From the NCBI GenBank assembly GCA_029465975.1, contig CM055737.1:12737459-12801458 (forward strand): a DNA stretch of 64,000 nucleotides. The letters run 5' to 3'. Numbering within the stretch: the first letter of the stretch is position 1; each line of letters starts with the position of its first letter. The translations under genes and the position numbers were made by a program. Origin of the DNA: Dallia pectoralis (lineage: Eukaryota > Chordata > Actinopteri > Esociformes > Umbridae). Below the pieces are notes generated by a model. It saw nothing but the letters and a program-made list of their open reading frames with translations, was not told where the DNA came from and ran no database searches. This document shows positions 10,491-21,477 of this stretch, piece after piece.

Positions 10491-13068
10491 GGATACGTGG
10501 GTGTGTCTCCTACAGGAGGATACGTGGGTGTGTCTCCTACAGGTGGATACATGGGTGTGTCTCCTACAGGTGGATACATGGGTGTGTCTCCTACAGGAGG
10601 ATACGTGGGTGTGTCTCCTACAGGTGGATACATGTCTGTTACTCCTACAGGAGGATACGTGTCTGTGTCTCCTACAGGAGGATACGTGGGTGTGTCTCCT
10701 ACAGGATGATATGTGTCTGTGTCTCCTACAGGATGATACATGTCTGTTACTCCTACAGGATGATACGTGTCTGTGTCTCCTACAGGAGGATACGTGGATG
10801 TGTCTCCTACAGGAGGATACGTGGGTGTGTCTCCTACAGGAGGATATGTGGGTGTGTCTCCTACAGGATGATACATGTCTGTGTCTCCTACAGGAGGATA
10901 CATGGGTGTGTCTCCTACAGGAGGATACGTGGGTGTGTCTCCTACAGGAGGATACGTGGGTGTGTCTCCTACAGGAGGATACGTGGGTGTGTCTCCTACA
11001 GGTGGATACGTGGGTGTGTCTCATACAGGAGGATACATGGGTGTGTCTCCTACAGGTGGATACGTGGGTGTGTCTCCTACAGGAGGATACATGTCTGTGT
11101 CTCCTACAGGAGGATACATGGGTGTGTCTCCTACAGGAGGATACGTGGGTGTGTCTCCTACAGGAGGATACATGGGTGTGTCTCCTACAGGTGGATACGT
11201 GGGTGTGTCTCCTACAGGATGATACATGTCTGTGTCTCCTACAGGAGGAGGTCTCCTACAGGAGGATACGTGGGTGTGTCTCCTACAGGAGGATACGTGG
11301 GTGTGTCTCCTACAGGAGGATACGTGGGTGTGTCTCCTACAGGAGGATACGTGGGTGTGTCTCCTACAGGAGGATACATGGGGTGTCTCCTACAGGTGGT
11401 GGGTGTCTCCTACAGGAGGATACGTGGTGTGTCTCCTACAGGAGGATACGTGGGTGTGTCTCCTACAGGAGGATACATGGGTGTGTCTCCTACAGGAGGA
11501 TACGTGGGTGTGTCTCCTACAGGGAGGTGTCTCCTACAGGAGGATACGTGGGTGTGTCTCCTACAGGAGGATACGTGGGTGTGTCTCCTACAGGAGGATA
11601 CGTGGGTGTGTCTCCTACAGGAGGATACGTGGGTGTGTCTCCTACAGGAGGATACGTGGGTGTGTCTCCTACAGGAGGATACGTGGGTGTGTCTCCTACA
11701 GGAGGATACGTGGGTGTGTCTCCTACAGGAGGATACGTGGGTGTGTCTCCTACAGGAGGATACGTGGGTGTGTCTCCTACAGGAGGATACGTGGGTGTGT
11801 CTCGTGGGTGTGTCTCCTACAGGAGGATACGTGGGTGTGTCTCCTACAGGAGGATACGTGGGTGTGTCTCCTACAGGAGGATACGTGGGTGTGTCTCCTA
11901 CAGGAGGATACGTGGGTGTGTCTCCTACAGGAGGATACGTGGGTGTGTCTCCTACAGGTGGATACGTGGGTGTGTCTCCTACAGGAGGATATGTGGGTGT
12001 GTCTCCTACAGGAGGATACGTGGGTGTGTCTCCTACAGGAGGAGGTGTGTCTCCTACAGGTGGATACGTGTGTCTCCTACAGGAGGATACGTGGGTGTGT
12101 CTCCTACAGGAGGATACGTGGGTGTGTCTCCTACAGGAGGATACGTGGGTGTGTCTCCTACAGGAGGATACGTGGGTGTGTCTCCTACAGGAGGATACGT
12201 GGGTGTGTCTCCTACAGGAGGATATGTGGGTGTGTCTCCTACAGGAGGATACGTGGGTGTGTCTCCTACAGGAGGATACGTGGGTGTGTCTCCTACAGGA
12301 GGATACATGGGTGTGTCTCCTACAGGAGGATATGGGTGTGTCTCCTACAGGAGGATGGGTGTGTCTCCTACAGGAGGATACGTGGGTGTGTCTCCTACAG
12401 GAGGATACGTGGGTGTGTCTCCTACAGGAGGATACATGGGTGTGTCTCCCTACATGGGTGTGTCTCCTACAGGAGGATACATGGGTGTGTCTCCTACAGG
12501 AGGATACATGGGTGTGTCTCCTACAGGAGGATACGTGGGTGTGTCTCCTACAGGAGGATACGTGGGTGTGTCTCCTACAGGAGGATACGTGGGTGTGTCT
12601 CCTACAGGAGGATACGTGTCTGTGTCTCCTACAGGATGATACATGTCTGTGTCTCCTACAGGAGGATACGTGGGTGTGTCTCCTACAGGAGGATACGTGG
12701 GTGTGTCTCCTACAGGAGGATACGTGGGTGTGTCTCCTACAGGAGGATACGTGTCTGTGTCTCCTACAGGAGGATACGTGTCTGTGTCTCCTACAGGAGG
12801 ATACATGGGTGTGTCTCCTACAGGAGGATACGTGTCTGTGTCTCCTACAGGAGGATACATGTCTGTTACTCCTACAGGAGGATACGTGGGTGTGTCTCCT
12901 ACAGGAGGATACATGTCTGTTACTCCTACAGGAGGATACGTGGGTGTGTCTCCTACAGGAGGATACGTGGGTGTGTCTCCTACAGGAGGATACGTGTCTG
13001 TGTCTCCTACAGGAGGATACGTGGGTGTGTCTCCTACAGGATGATACATGTCTGTTACTCCTACAGGA
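10491..13068. repeat. Large 27-bp minisatellite, about 95 units
   Basis: Nearly 2.6 kb of 27-bp units containing 'gggtgtgtctcctacagga' preceded by 'ggatacgt'. The interior (about 11240-12600) is very homogeneous, broken by small deletions near 11245, 11390, 11520, 11806, 12045 and 12335-12450. The edges (10620-10890 and 12610-13068) are rich in variant 'gtctgtgtc' and 'gtctgttac' units, the usual pattern of a homogenised core with ageing flanks. Three plus-strand frames remain open for 600-800 codons (nonapeptide GYVGVSPTG and its shifted readings). This is an arithmetic consequence of the period. No flanking start context, signal peptide or unique domain supports a protein. Confidence 0.95.
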
Positions 13069-14883
13069 TGCCCGCTCCTCATATACATAATCCTGATGGA
13101 AATCCTTGTCCTACATGCCTCAGTAATGGTTTATTGCACTGACCAAAAATGCCATCCTCGTGGCATAACCAATCCACTGGCACAGAAGACCCCGCCCGCC
13201 CAACCTCACCAAAATCCTAAACCCATCGGTTCCACTGCGAAATCCTAATGGATCAATCCCAAGCCGTCCCGCCATTGGTACAAGCAGGCTGGGCTGGTCT
13301 GAATAAAGATCTCCTTCAAACAGACCGCTCTACTTCCAGTCAGAAGAGTTCGAAGCAAATGTGCTAATCTCAGTAGCGAGGGAGGTTGTCCTACAGAATA
13401 CATATGTCTGAGTACACATGTCTGAGTCCACCAATCGCCTTTACAAGCTGTGGAGAGAAACGGATCGTTCCAACGGAGCAGTAATCGACAAAATGCTTTA
13501 CAACACAATCAATGGTTTATCGAAGACATATCAACATGTACTGATATCTGGTTTCATCTTATTGCAACGCTACGAGCAATACGTTCCCATTTTAGGATTT
13601 GTGAAAAACATATTGAAGCATTGGGAAATTGCAAATTCAAATGTAACAATAATAATATAAATATTTATATATAGTCTATAATATAGATGTTTAACATGTA
13701 AATGACATCCCATTGTGTGGTATAAATACATGTTGTGTGTTCTCTTAAAAAATGAATGGTGGGACCACTTGTCCCCAGGTGATTATGAAACTACCTTTGT
13801 ATGCGTCAGGCAGTGTAGACATATTCACATGTCAAAGAGTCAAGGATTTATACAAATTGAAGGAAACATTTGCAGCTGTAAAATCCTCCTGGACTGCAGA
13901 TTTGTCTGCTAGCGCGCTGGACAATAAACGTGAGGCATTGGAGGAGTACGTCAAAAGTTTAATGTGGCTTTTTTCACCCGGGCGTATCATTTCCCATGGT
14001 TCACAGCTCTCTTTGTCAGCACTGATGGGCTGATGCCCTGGAGGCAGAGACCTGGGACAGGCCTATTAAAATGCCCCCCATGTCTGTGGAAGTGGAAAAA
14101 CCTCAAAATGAATTGGTGTCAAAAAACGTAAATTCCTCTTCTTTGACAAAAACTATTTCTTTGTTTCTGGATAAAGAGTGAGCATTTAAAATTACAGTAA
14201 ATAACTTTATTTTTTTTTTAATAAGGCTTAATTGGCAAAACAAAATGTTCCCCTGCATATCGAACCGCTTGTTCTGTGACGAGGGATCTTTGATAATGAT
14301 GTATTAGTTTCAAGTCGCTTTAATATGTGATGATACGCTAGACCTCTGGGTTGTTATATTCATCGTCTCCACGTTCAGGATATAAACCAACTGTACCCAA
14401 ACATACGGCACATTTCATTTGTTCTACTGCACGTCTCCAAATATTCAAATGTTGCCCAACAAGCAAAAGGATATTTCATGTTTCATTTGGCTACACATCA
14501 GCTGATTCCATGGCGACGGCACTTCTTCCAAGGGTCCCGCGCATAATGAAACAGAAAACGCATTACGGACAGATGAATAACATACACTGCACATATATTA
14601 ACATCTAGACATGACAGACAACAGAAGAAACAGAAATGTACATGCGTCTTTTATAACAGGCTAATAGAAGTGTATTCTATGCTTTTCTAAATGAAACCCA
14701 GTGTCTCTACAGCCCCGCGTTTCAGACCCACATTGTTACAGCAGACTGGAGGAACTGCCCTTGTCCACTGGATGGATGATGCAGTTGCTTAACATGGAAA
14801 TATAATAGGCAATTTACATATAAATATCTTCTGTCTCTGTTATGGACGGATTTAAAAGAGCAAGCGGGCTGGTTTTGAAACCC
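13069..14883. other. Unique sequence, no gene recognised
   Basis: About 1.8 kb with no tandem array, AT-rich in the middle (13640-13740, 14200-14230). Open frames of 65-94 codons occur but overlap one another and show no domain. Confidence 0.45.
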
Positions 14884-15474
14884 CTACCTTACCCCCACGT
14901 TGCCCCCACCTCGCCCCAGCCTCGCCCCCACCTTACCCCAACCTCGCCCCCACGTTGCCCCCACCTTACCCCACTTCGCCCCACCTTACCCCGCCTCGCC
15001 CCCACCTTACCCCGCCTCGCCCCCACCTTACCCCCACCTCATCACCACGTCGCCCCCACCTTACCCCGCCTCGCCCACACCTTACCCCCACCTCACCCCC
15101 ACCTCGCCCCCACATCGCCCCCACCTTGCCCCCACGCTGCCCCCACCTCGCCCCAGCCTCGCCCCCACCTCGCCCCCACCTCGCCCCCACCTTACCCCCA
15201 CGTTGCCCCCGCTTCACCCCAGCCTCGCCCCCACCTCAACCCCGCCTCGCCCCCACCTTACCCCCACGTTGCCCCCCACCTTACCCCCACGTTGCCCCCA
15301 CCTTACCCCCACCTCGCCCCCACATTGCCCCCACCTTACCCCGCCTCGCCCCCACCTTACCCCGCCTCGCCCCCAACCTTACCCCCACCTCGCCCCCACC
15401 TTACCCCGCCTCGCCCCCACCTTACCCCCACCTTACCTCACTTCGCCCCCACCTTACCCCACTTCGCCCCATCT
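14884..15474. repeat. C-rich imperfect 12-bp array
   Basis: About 590 bp of alternating 'acctcgccccc' and 'accttaccccc' units with 'acgttgccccc' variants. The minus strand has G4-G5 runs every 6-8 bases throughout, strong intrinsic G-quadruplex potential, with i-motif potential on the plus strand. Pro/His/Ser-rich open frames in all three plus frames are artefacts. Confidence 0.93.
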
Positions 15475-16239
15475 TCGCCCTCCTGAACACCCGTGTGTCC
15501 CACAAGTGCTTTCATCCTTTACGAGCAGCCAATCAGGCGAGGGCTTGGCACGGTGTGATGGCGATGGCACTGAGGAAACCTGACGGACCCCAAACCAGAG
15601 AGCTTCATTAAAACATTTCCAACAGACCACTGAGACAGGAAGAGAGAGAGAGGAAAGAGAGAGGGAAGGAGAACAGAGGCAGAAATAGAGTGAGAGAATG
15701 AGGAGAGACTCAGAGAAAGAAGGTGAAGGAGGCAGGGAGGAAGGAGAACAAGCAGGTAGAAACGGGAGAGAGAGCAAGCACATTAGCCTATCTCTGCAAT
15801 GTGGATGTCTGGTTCTGAATACAGGAAGAGAGGAGAGCCTTCTGTCTGCTTGGCTGCCCAAAGTCTGGTGTCCAGGTAAGGTTGTCATGGTGTAGGTAAT
15901 TATATTAAAAATCCCCATTATTTATTACGTACCACTGTTTGTCTTTATAGTCCTTTAAAAGTGGTGGCTTTAACACGATGACAACAGCTGCGCACAATTG
16001 AGTGACCGACTAAGGATTTGAAAGAAACCCGTCAAACGTAGGAGATAACAGGTAAACACGCACCCGATGGAAATGAGAGAAAAATACATTTGTCTTCTTG
16101 TTCAGAATAAATTGCAGTTGAGCCACATAGTCCTCCTAGAGGTTGTGAATGTGGGAAATACATTTGCAATGACACCGAGACAGGGGAAGAACGACTCGGA
16201 TGTGAGAGTCGTAGATCTCCAGACGCAGCCTACTCCACA
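15475..16239. other. Unique sequence with a purine-rich patch
   Basis: 15500-15630 is ordinary unique sequence and 15635-15780 is GA-rich. The rest has no recognised feature. Confidence 0.45.
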
Positions 16240-16300
16240 CATGGTGTATAACAAACAAGTGCACTCAATAAGGACCAGACTACCGTTTGGGACCTGGACA
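16240..16300. mobile_element. Possible fragment of a salmonid-type palindromic repeat
   Basis: 'gtgcactcaataagga' followed by 'accgtttgggacctgg' resembles the arm of the repeat seen more clearly at 16668-16758, with substitutions. Weak on its own; supported by the nearby better copy. Confidence 0.35.
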
Positions 16301-16429
16301 GAGTCAACAGTAAGCGAGCTGGGGGAGATGAGATTCATCCTGTTTTACTCGACCTGTGCCCTGGTGTCAATAGGAATCAATATGTTCAAAATGACAGTGT
16401 TGACACAACGTACAGGCAATTATACAGTA

Positions 16430-16625
16430 TTCATGGCTTCCGACACGCATGTGTCACTCCAGACCGGCGCCGCGCGGCGAGAATTCGTCCCGGGCTACTA
16501 TTTGAGACAAGCTAGCTCGTCTGCAATCTCTCAGTGTCATCGCCGGGAGACGAACACGTGTCGCCGTATTATCGAGGACGCTATCGCGTTTCCTAGGTGA
16601 CATCTGCTCAGCGCCAGCTCGTCTA
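16430..16625. other. CpG-rich unique patch
   Basis: Contains dense CpG, for example 'accggcgccgcgcggcgag' at about 16463 and further CpGs through 16610. No open frame with a domain is present. A regulatory or unmethylated patch is possible. The only basis is composition. Confidence 0.3.
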
Positions 16626-16667
16626 ATGGGATGTGACAGCTCATCCTCCTCCGTCATATGACCCAGA

Positions 16668-16758
16668 GTCCATCCCAAATTAGCCCCTGTACTCTATATA
16701 GTGTACTACTTTTAACCAGGGCCCTCCGAGGGCCATTTGGGAGGCCGCCCCGGACTAT
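16668..16758. mobile_element. Salmonid-type palindromic interspersed repeat (MITE-like)
   Basis: 'actctatatagtgtactac' then 'ttttaaccagggccct', ending with 'ccatttgggagg'; the left edge has the complementary 'catcccaaatta'. This arrangement (CCAAAT ... TATATAGTGCACTAC ... CCAGGGCCC ... CATTTGGG) is one I know as extremely common in salmonid genomes. It is non-coding and behaves like a small non-autonomous element. Confidence 0.6.
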
Positions 16759-17117
16759 CGCCCAGGAAGGGATTAAATAAATGGTTTCTGCGGAGTTAAA
16801 CAGAGGAGCCTACACTGTGATATCGGGTAACATGACAGAGGACTGTGTGGACGGTAACAGAGCAGGAACACATCGTTTCAACCTGAAAGTTTCCTCGGCA
16901 CCGGCGATGGATCTGTTAGGGGAGGAATGAAAAGCTACATAACGTAGCCTATATATAACCGTAAAACTAAACTTAAGAACGCCTATATATCCTACGTTAC
17001 AATATACTTCGGTGGGACAAATTGGATACAACAGCATGATTTACTAAACACATAAATGATCAACATATTTAATGAGCCTAATATGGTGAGTCCTGGGCCT
17101 GTGGACGCCCGCGTCAC
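16759..17117. other. Unique sequence
   Basis: About 360 bp with no feature recognised. Confidence 0.45.
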
Positions 17118-17438
17118 GGAGGCTGTCGGAGGAGGAGGCTGTCGGAGCAGGAGGCCGTCAGAGGAGGAGGAGGCCGTCGGAGGAGGCTGTCGGAGGAGGA
17201 GGCTGTCGGAGGAGGAGGCTGTCGGAGGCTGTCGGAGGAGGAGGCCGTCAGAGGAGGAGGAGGCTGTCGGAGGAGGAGGCTGTCGGAGGAGGAGGCTGTC
17301 GGAGGCTGTCGGAGGAGGAGGCCGTCAGAGGAGGAGGAGGCTGTCGGAGGAGGAGGCCGTCAGAGGAGGAGGAGGCCGTCGGAGGAGGAGGAGGCTGTCG
17401 GAAGAGGAGGAGGCTGTCGGAGGAGGCGAAACAGCGTA
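17118..17438. repeat. GGA-rich 6/9/12-bp array
   Basis: Irregular repetition of 'ggaggaggctgtcggagga' and 'ggaggccgtcag'. All units are multiples of three, so a 127-codon Gly/Arg/Glu-rich plus frame stays open (17056-17439). No unique domain flanks it, and I treat it as non-coding. Confidence 0.88.
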
Positions 17439-17514
17439 ATGAATGTGGGACGCCTTGCGGACGGATTCTGTCACTGCGAAACACTATGCAGTGTATCATT
17501 GTGCTTCTAATAAA

Positions 17515-17563
17515 GTGTGTGTGTGTGTGTGGGTGTGTGGGTGTGTGTGTGTGTGTGTGTGTA
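17515..17563. repeat. (TG)n microsatellite
   Basis: Short TG run with three GGG interruptions. Confidence 0.85.
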
Positions 17564-18179
17564 CGCCTTTTCAACGTAAGGAAAGTTATGGAAAATATCT
17601 CTCACCCAAGGACACACAACACCAGATGTGTCAAGACTTATGGGAGCAATCATTGGTGACCAAGGCTCTGGTGTGGGCCTTATTAAGTTAGGCTGCAATC
17701 CAGCACCTTCAACTTATTAAGCTGTCAAGAGTTGCAATGATTAAAACCATAGAAAGGTCAGTGTCAGACCTTCTGCATTGTGTAGCCATGGTATTTGCTT
17801 TTAGGACCCCACACCTAATGAAGACATTTTACTTGATACATGTAGCTCGGGTTTGAATGAAATTGCCAGTTCGAAATGGGATTTTCTATTTTATTTTTTA
17901 TACCATAGGAGGGCCCTTGTTAAATTATCCGACACTTTTTATTTTTTCGTCAACGTCTCAGCTATTACGCTCTACCTTCTTTCTCATCCTCTCAGGATTC
18001 TTAGAAATTCATTTAATCTGAGGACTGGTAACAAGGGGAGTGACGGCGAAGGAGATCTGAACCATGCTAGTCTCCATTCAGCTGGTTTTGCATATCATCA
18101 TGCGTAGAGATCAAAGGAAACAGGTTAATGGGAAGGGGAGCGGGGCGTAATTACGAGGAGGGGTTGTGAGGGGGTACAG
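17564..18179. other. Unique sequence, no gene recognised
   Basis: No repeat, RNA or recognisable coding segment. Confidence 0.45.
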
Positions 18180-18768
18180 CCGGCCAGGGAGGGGAGCGAC
18201 CTCCTAATATCGTCTCATTCTGCTGACAGCTGGATTTCACTGTCTGCCCGGCAAGATAAAAAAAGTTTGAGAAAAAAAGCTGGAGGTGAGTTTATTGAGA
18301 ACCGTCAGCAGTGTCCCTCAGACAACGGACGGGCCGCTGTCTCAGACGCGCCCATATTTATTCTCCTGTCACGGCTGATGATGTCATTGTGAGGGCTGCT
18401 GCCAGTGGGCCGGGCGACGAACGAGGGCGTCTAGTGGGCAGGGATCAGGGATTATTGCCCCCGGGCTCCGAATCAATCACGGCCAGGCGAGGAGCGACGC
18501 CGGTAGAGACACCGCCGCTCGCCATATTTCAATTTCAGTTCACCGCGAGAGACGTGATGCGTTACTCGGGTGTCACAGCGCTTCCCCGTCGTCTCCGCTC
18601 GGATGTCTCTTTTTCCACGCGCCCCGACGCTGTGACACCTGCTCACAGGTGGAGAGGATGGACGTGTGTCCCACTCGCCCCCCAGCCACTCCAACGCATC
18701 AGAACACTGCCACCGACGAGCCTTTCACACGCCATGAAATCACCCATCATTACAGACCAACAGCGATG
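18180..18768. other. CpG-rich unique block, CpG-island-like
   Basis: By hand count about 40 CpG dinucleotides fall within 18301-18720, close to or above the number expected from base composition, whereas the surrounding sequence is CpG-poor. No TATA-led promoter, splice site or domain-bearing frame was identified. The 152-codon plus frame at 18311-18769 has no recognised similarity. The block may be an unmethylated regulatory element or an unrecognised promoter. It directly precedes a G-rich array. Confidence 0.35.
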
Positions 18769-18828
18769 AGGCATAAAATGTATGAGAGCTGAGGAAGAGG
18801 AGAGAGGAGGGTGGGTTGTGGTGGATGT

Positions 18829-19330
18829 ATGAGGTGGGTGTGGTAGTGGGTGGGTGAGGTAGTGGGTGGGTGTGGTAGTGGGTGGGTGTGGTAGTGGGTG
18901 TGTGAGGTAGTGGGGGGGTGGGTGAAGTAGTGGGTGGGTGTGGTAGTGGGTGGGTGTGGTAGTGGGTGGGTGAGGTAGTGGGGGGGTGGGTGAAGTAGTG
19001 GGTGGGTGTGGTAGTGGGTGGGTGAGGTAGTGGGTGGGTGTGGTAGTGGGTGGGTGAGTTGGTGGGTGGGTGAGGTAGTGGGTGGGTGAGTTGGTGGGTG
19101 GGTGGGTGAGGTAGTGGGGGGGTGGGTGAAGTAGTGGGTGGGTGTGGTAGTGGGTGGGTGAGGTAGTGGGTGGGTGAGGTAGTGGGTGGGTGAAGTAGTG
19201 GGTGGGTGAGTTGGTGGGTGGGTGAGGTAGTGTGGGGGTGGGTGAAGTAGTGGGTGGGTGAGGTAGTGGGTGGGTGAGGTAGTGGGTGGGTGAGGTAGTG
19301 GGTGGGTGAGGTAGTGGGTGGGTGAGGAAG
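18829..19330. repeat. 16-bp G-rich minisatellite
   Basis: About 30 units of 'gtagtgggtgggtgag' with 'gtgtg' and 'gaag' variants and some longer G runs. GGG runs spaced by single bases make the plus strand G-quadruplex-prone. The octamer TGAGGTAG occurs 13 times. Pro/Thr/His-rich minus-strand frames are artefacts. Confidence 0.93.
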
Positions 19331-20314
19331 GCTTGTCTGTCCGAGTTCAAAGCATGCCCTTGACTTCACAGAGCCAGCACACTCTCTCTCTCTCTCTCTT
19401 TATTCAGTGCAGCTCAGAACAATCGAAAAGCCGCAAATTGTAAATGACAGATATGCAAAACCTGAGTTCGTTCAGAGTTCCCTGTCATGTCTGAGGTTAG
19501 AGCAGATTCTCGGATCCCTTAGATGTGTTGGGAGGTGGTGTGAGATGTGTCCACAAACCTCTGAGAAACAAACCGCCTGACTAAAAGTTTGTTTGGTATT
19601 GTTGGAGGTTGACCCGGCAGTCCGGACCCGGCGTGGTAAGTACATGTGTTTTAATGCGGGCAGTACTGATACCGGCGTGTTATTCTGAGGACTAACACAT
19701 CTGACAGCTCTCTCTCCTGACCCAACACCTCACAACCTCTCCAGCAGAAGGAAAGTGGACTAAAGCGGGATGAAATCAGAGCTGTAAACAGTCAAATGAA
19801 TAGGTGCTGGACTGTTTTACCAGTTGAGAAAAGTGACTAATTTAGACCTAATTGACCAGGTAAAGGGCGTTCATAACAAATCAGCTTAATTCATATATTT
19901 TTTGCTCCCTAAACCATAAACGTATGTCTTAGTTCAGAATTTCTCTAAACTTTTGAACATAGTTAAATGCTTTTATATTTCTACGTTTGTCACAACTCAG
20001 GCTAAAGTGGTTTATGGTGGACAAGAGAGGCTACGTGTTCTTGTTTATTTATTTATTAGCAGACTGGGTTGTGACAAGCATATGTATGCAAAGAAGTACT
20101 CCCAGTAAAATCATTCCATCATTAAACATAGTATGTGGTTTACTGACCCTAAATCTTTTTATGTTCCCCAAATACGATTGAACATGTAGGGTGAGCTGTA
20201 GCGTGACAGGTCTTGAATCAGCTATCTCTGTCTGTCTGTCTCTTTCTCGGGGGAGGACTCAATGAAAGTTGTCTACATTACAGCCTTGTATTCTCCACCC
20301 CTCGGGTGTTTATT
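19331..20314. other. Unique sequence, no gene recognised
   Basis: A short CT run lies at 19380-19400. Otherwise this is about 980 bp of ordinary sequence with no recognised feature. Confidence 0.45.
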
Positions 20315-21477
20315 CTTTCTGCCTTCCCCTCCACCCTGGCTGTCTTTCTCTATGGTAGTCTTTCTGCCTTCCCCTCTACCCTGGCTGTCTTCCTCTATGG
20401 TAGTCTTTCTGCCATCCCTTCCACCCTGGCTGTCTTCCTCTATGGTAGTCTTTCTGCCTCCCCCTCTACCCTGGCTGTCTTCCTCTATGGTAGTCTTTCT
20501 GTCTCCCCCTCTACCCTGGCTGTCTTCCTCTATGGTAGTCTTTCTGCCTCCCCCTCCACCCTGGCTGTCTTCCTCTATGGTAGTCTTTCTGCCTTCCCCT
20601 CCACCCTGGCTGTCTTCCTCTATGGTAGTCTTTCTGCCTTCCCCTCTACCCTGGCTGTCTTCCTCTATGGTGGTCTTTCTGCCTCCCCCTCTACCCTGGC
20701 TGTCTTCATCTATGGTAGTCTTTCTGTCTCCCCCTCTACCCTGGCTGACTTCCTCTATGGTGGTCTTTCTGCCTCCCTCTCTACCCTGGCTGTCTTCCTC
20801 TATGGTAGTCTTTCTGCCTTCCCCTCTACCCTGGCTGTCTTCCTCTATGGTGGTCTTTCTGTCTCCCCCTCTACCCTGGCTGTCTTCCTCTATGGTGGTC
20901 TTTCTGCCTCCCTCTCTACCCTGGCTGTCTTCCTCTATGGTAGTCTTTCTGCCTTCCCCTCCATCCTGGCTGTCTTCCTCTATGGTAGTCTTTCTGCCTC
21001 CCCCTCCACCCTGGCTGTCTTCCTCTATGGTAGTCTTTCTGCCTTCCCCTCTACCCTGGCTGTCTTTCTCTATGGTAGTCTTTCTGCCTTCCCCTCCACC
21101 CTGGCTGTCTTCCTCTATGGTAGTCTTTCTGTCTCCCCCTCCACCCTGGCTGTCTTCCTCTATGGTAGTCTTTCTGCCTTCCCTTCCACCCTGGCTGTCT
21201 TCCTCTATGGTGGTCTTTCTGCCTCCCCCTCTACCCTGGCTGTCTTCCTCTATGGTAGTCTTTCTGCCTCCCCCTCTACCCTGGCTGTCTTCCTCTATGG
21301 TAGTCTTTCTGCCTCCCCCTCTACCCTGGCTGTGTTCCTCTATGGTAGTCTTTCTGCCTCCCCCTCTACCCTGTCTGTCCTCTATGGTGGTCTTTCTGCC
21401 TCCCCCTCCACCCTGGCTGTCTTCCTCTATGGTGGTCTTTCTGTCTCTCCCCTTACCCTGGCTGTCTTTCTCCATGG
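20315..21477. repeat. 45-bp minisatellite, about 26 units
   Basis: 45-bp units contain 'accctggctgtcttcctct' and 'atggtagtctttctgcc'. One unit near 21375 is shortened by 3 bp. Variation is confined to a few positions (CCTTC/CCTCC, TAGT/TGGT, TCTAC/TCCAC). Period 45 keeps frames open for about 400-440 codons on both strands (15-residue unit including AVFLYGSLS on plus, GRKTTIEEDSQG on minus). Neither is supported as a gene. Confidence 0.95.

Noticed and set aside
10480..13142. Three overlapping plus-strand frames of 638-794 codons that look like a giant repeat protein
   Set aside because: All three frames and parts of the minus strand are open because a stop-free 27-bp unit is repeated. No unique flanking domain, start context or splice structure was found.
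16067..16600. 177-codon plus-strand frame
   Set aside because: It overlaps a transposon-like fragment and a CpG-rich patch, shows no domain, and an opposite-strand frame overlaps it. Probably chance.
18829..19330. A let-7 microRNA gene (TGAGGTAGT matches)
   Set aside because: Only the first nine bases match and there is no hairpin arm. It is a 16-bp tandem repeat. Kept only as a possible antisense target-site array.
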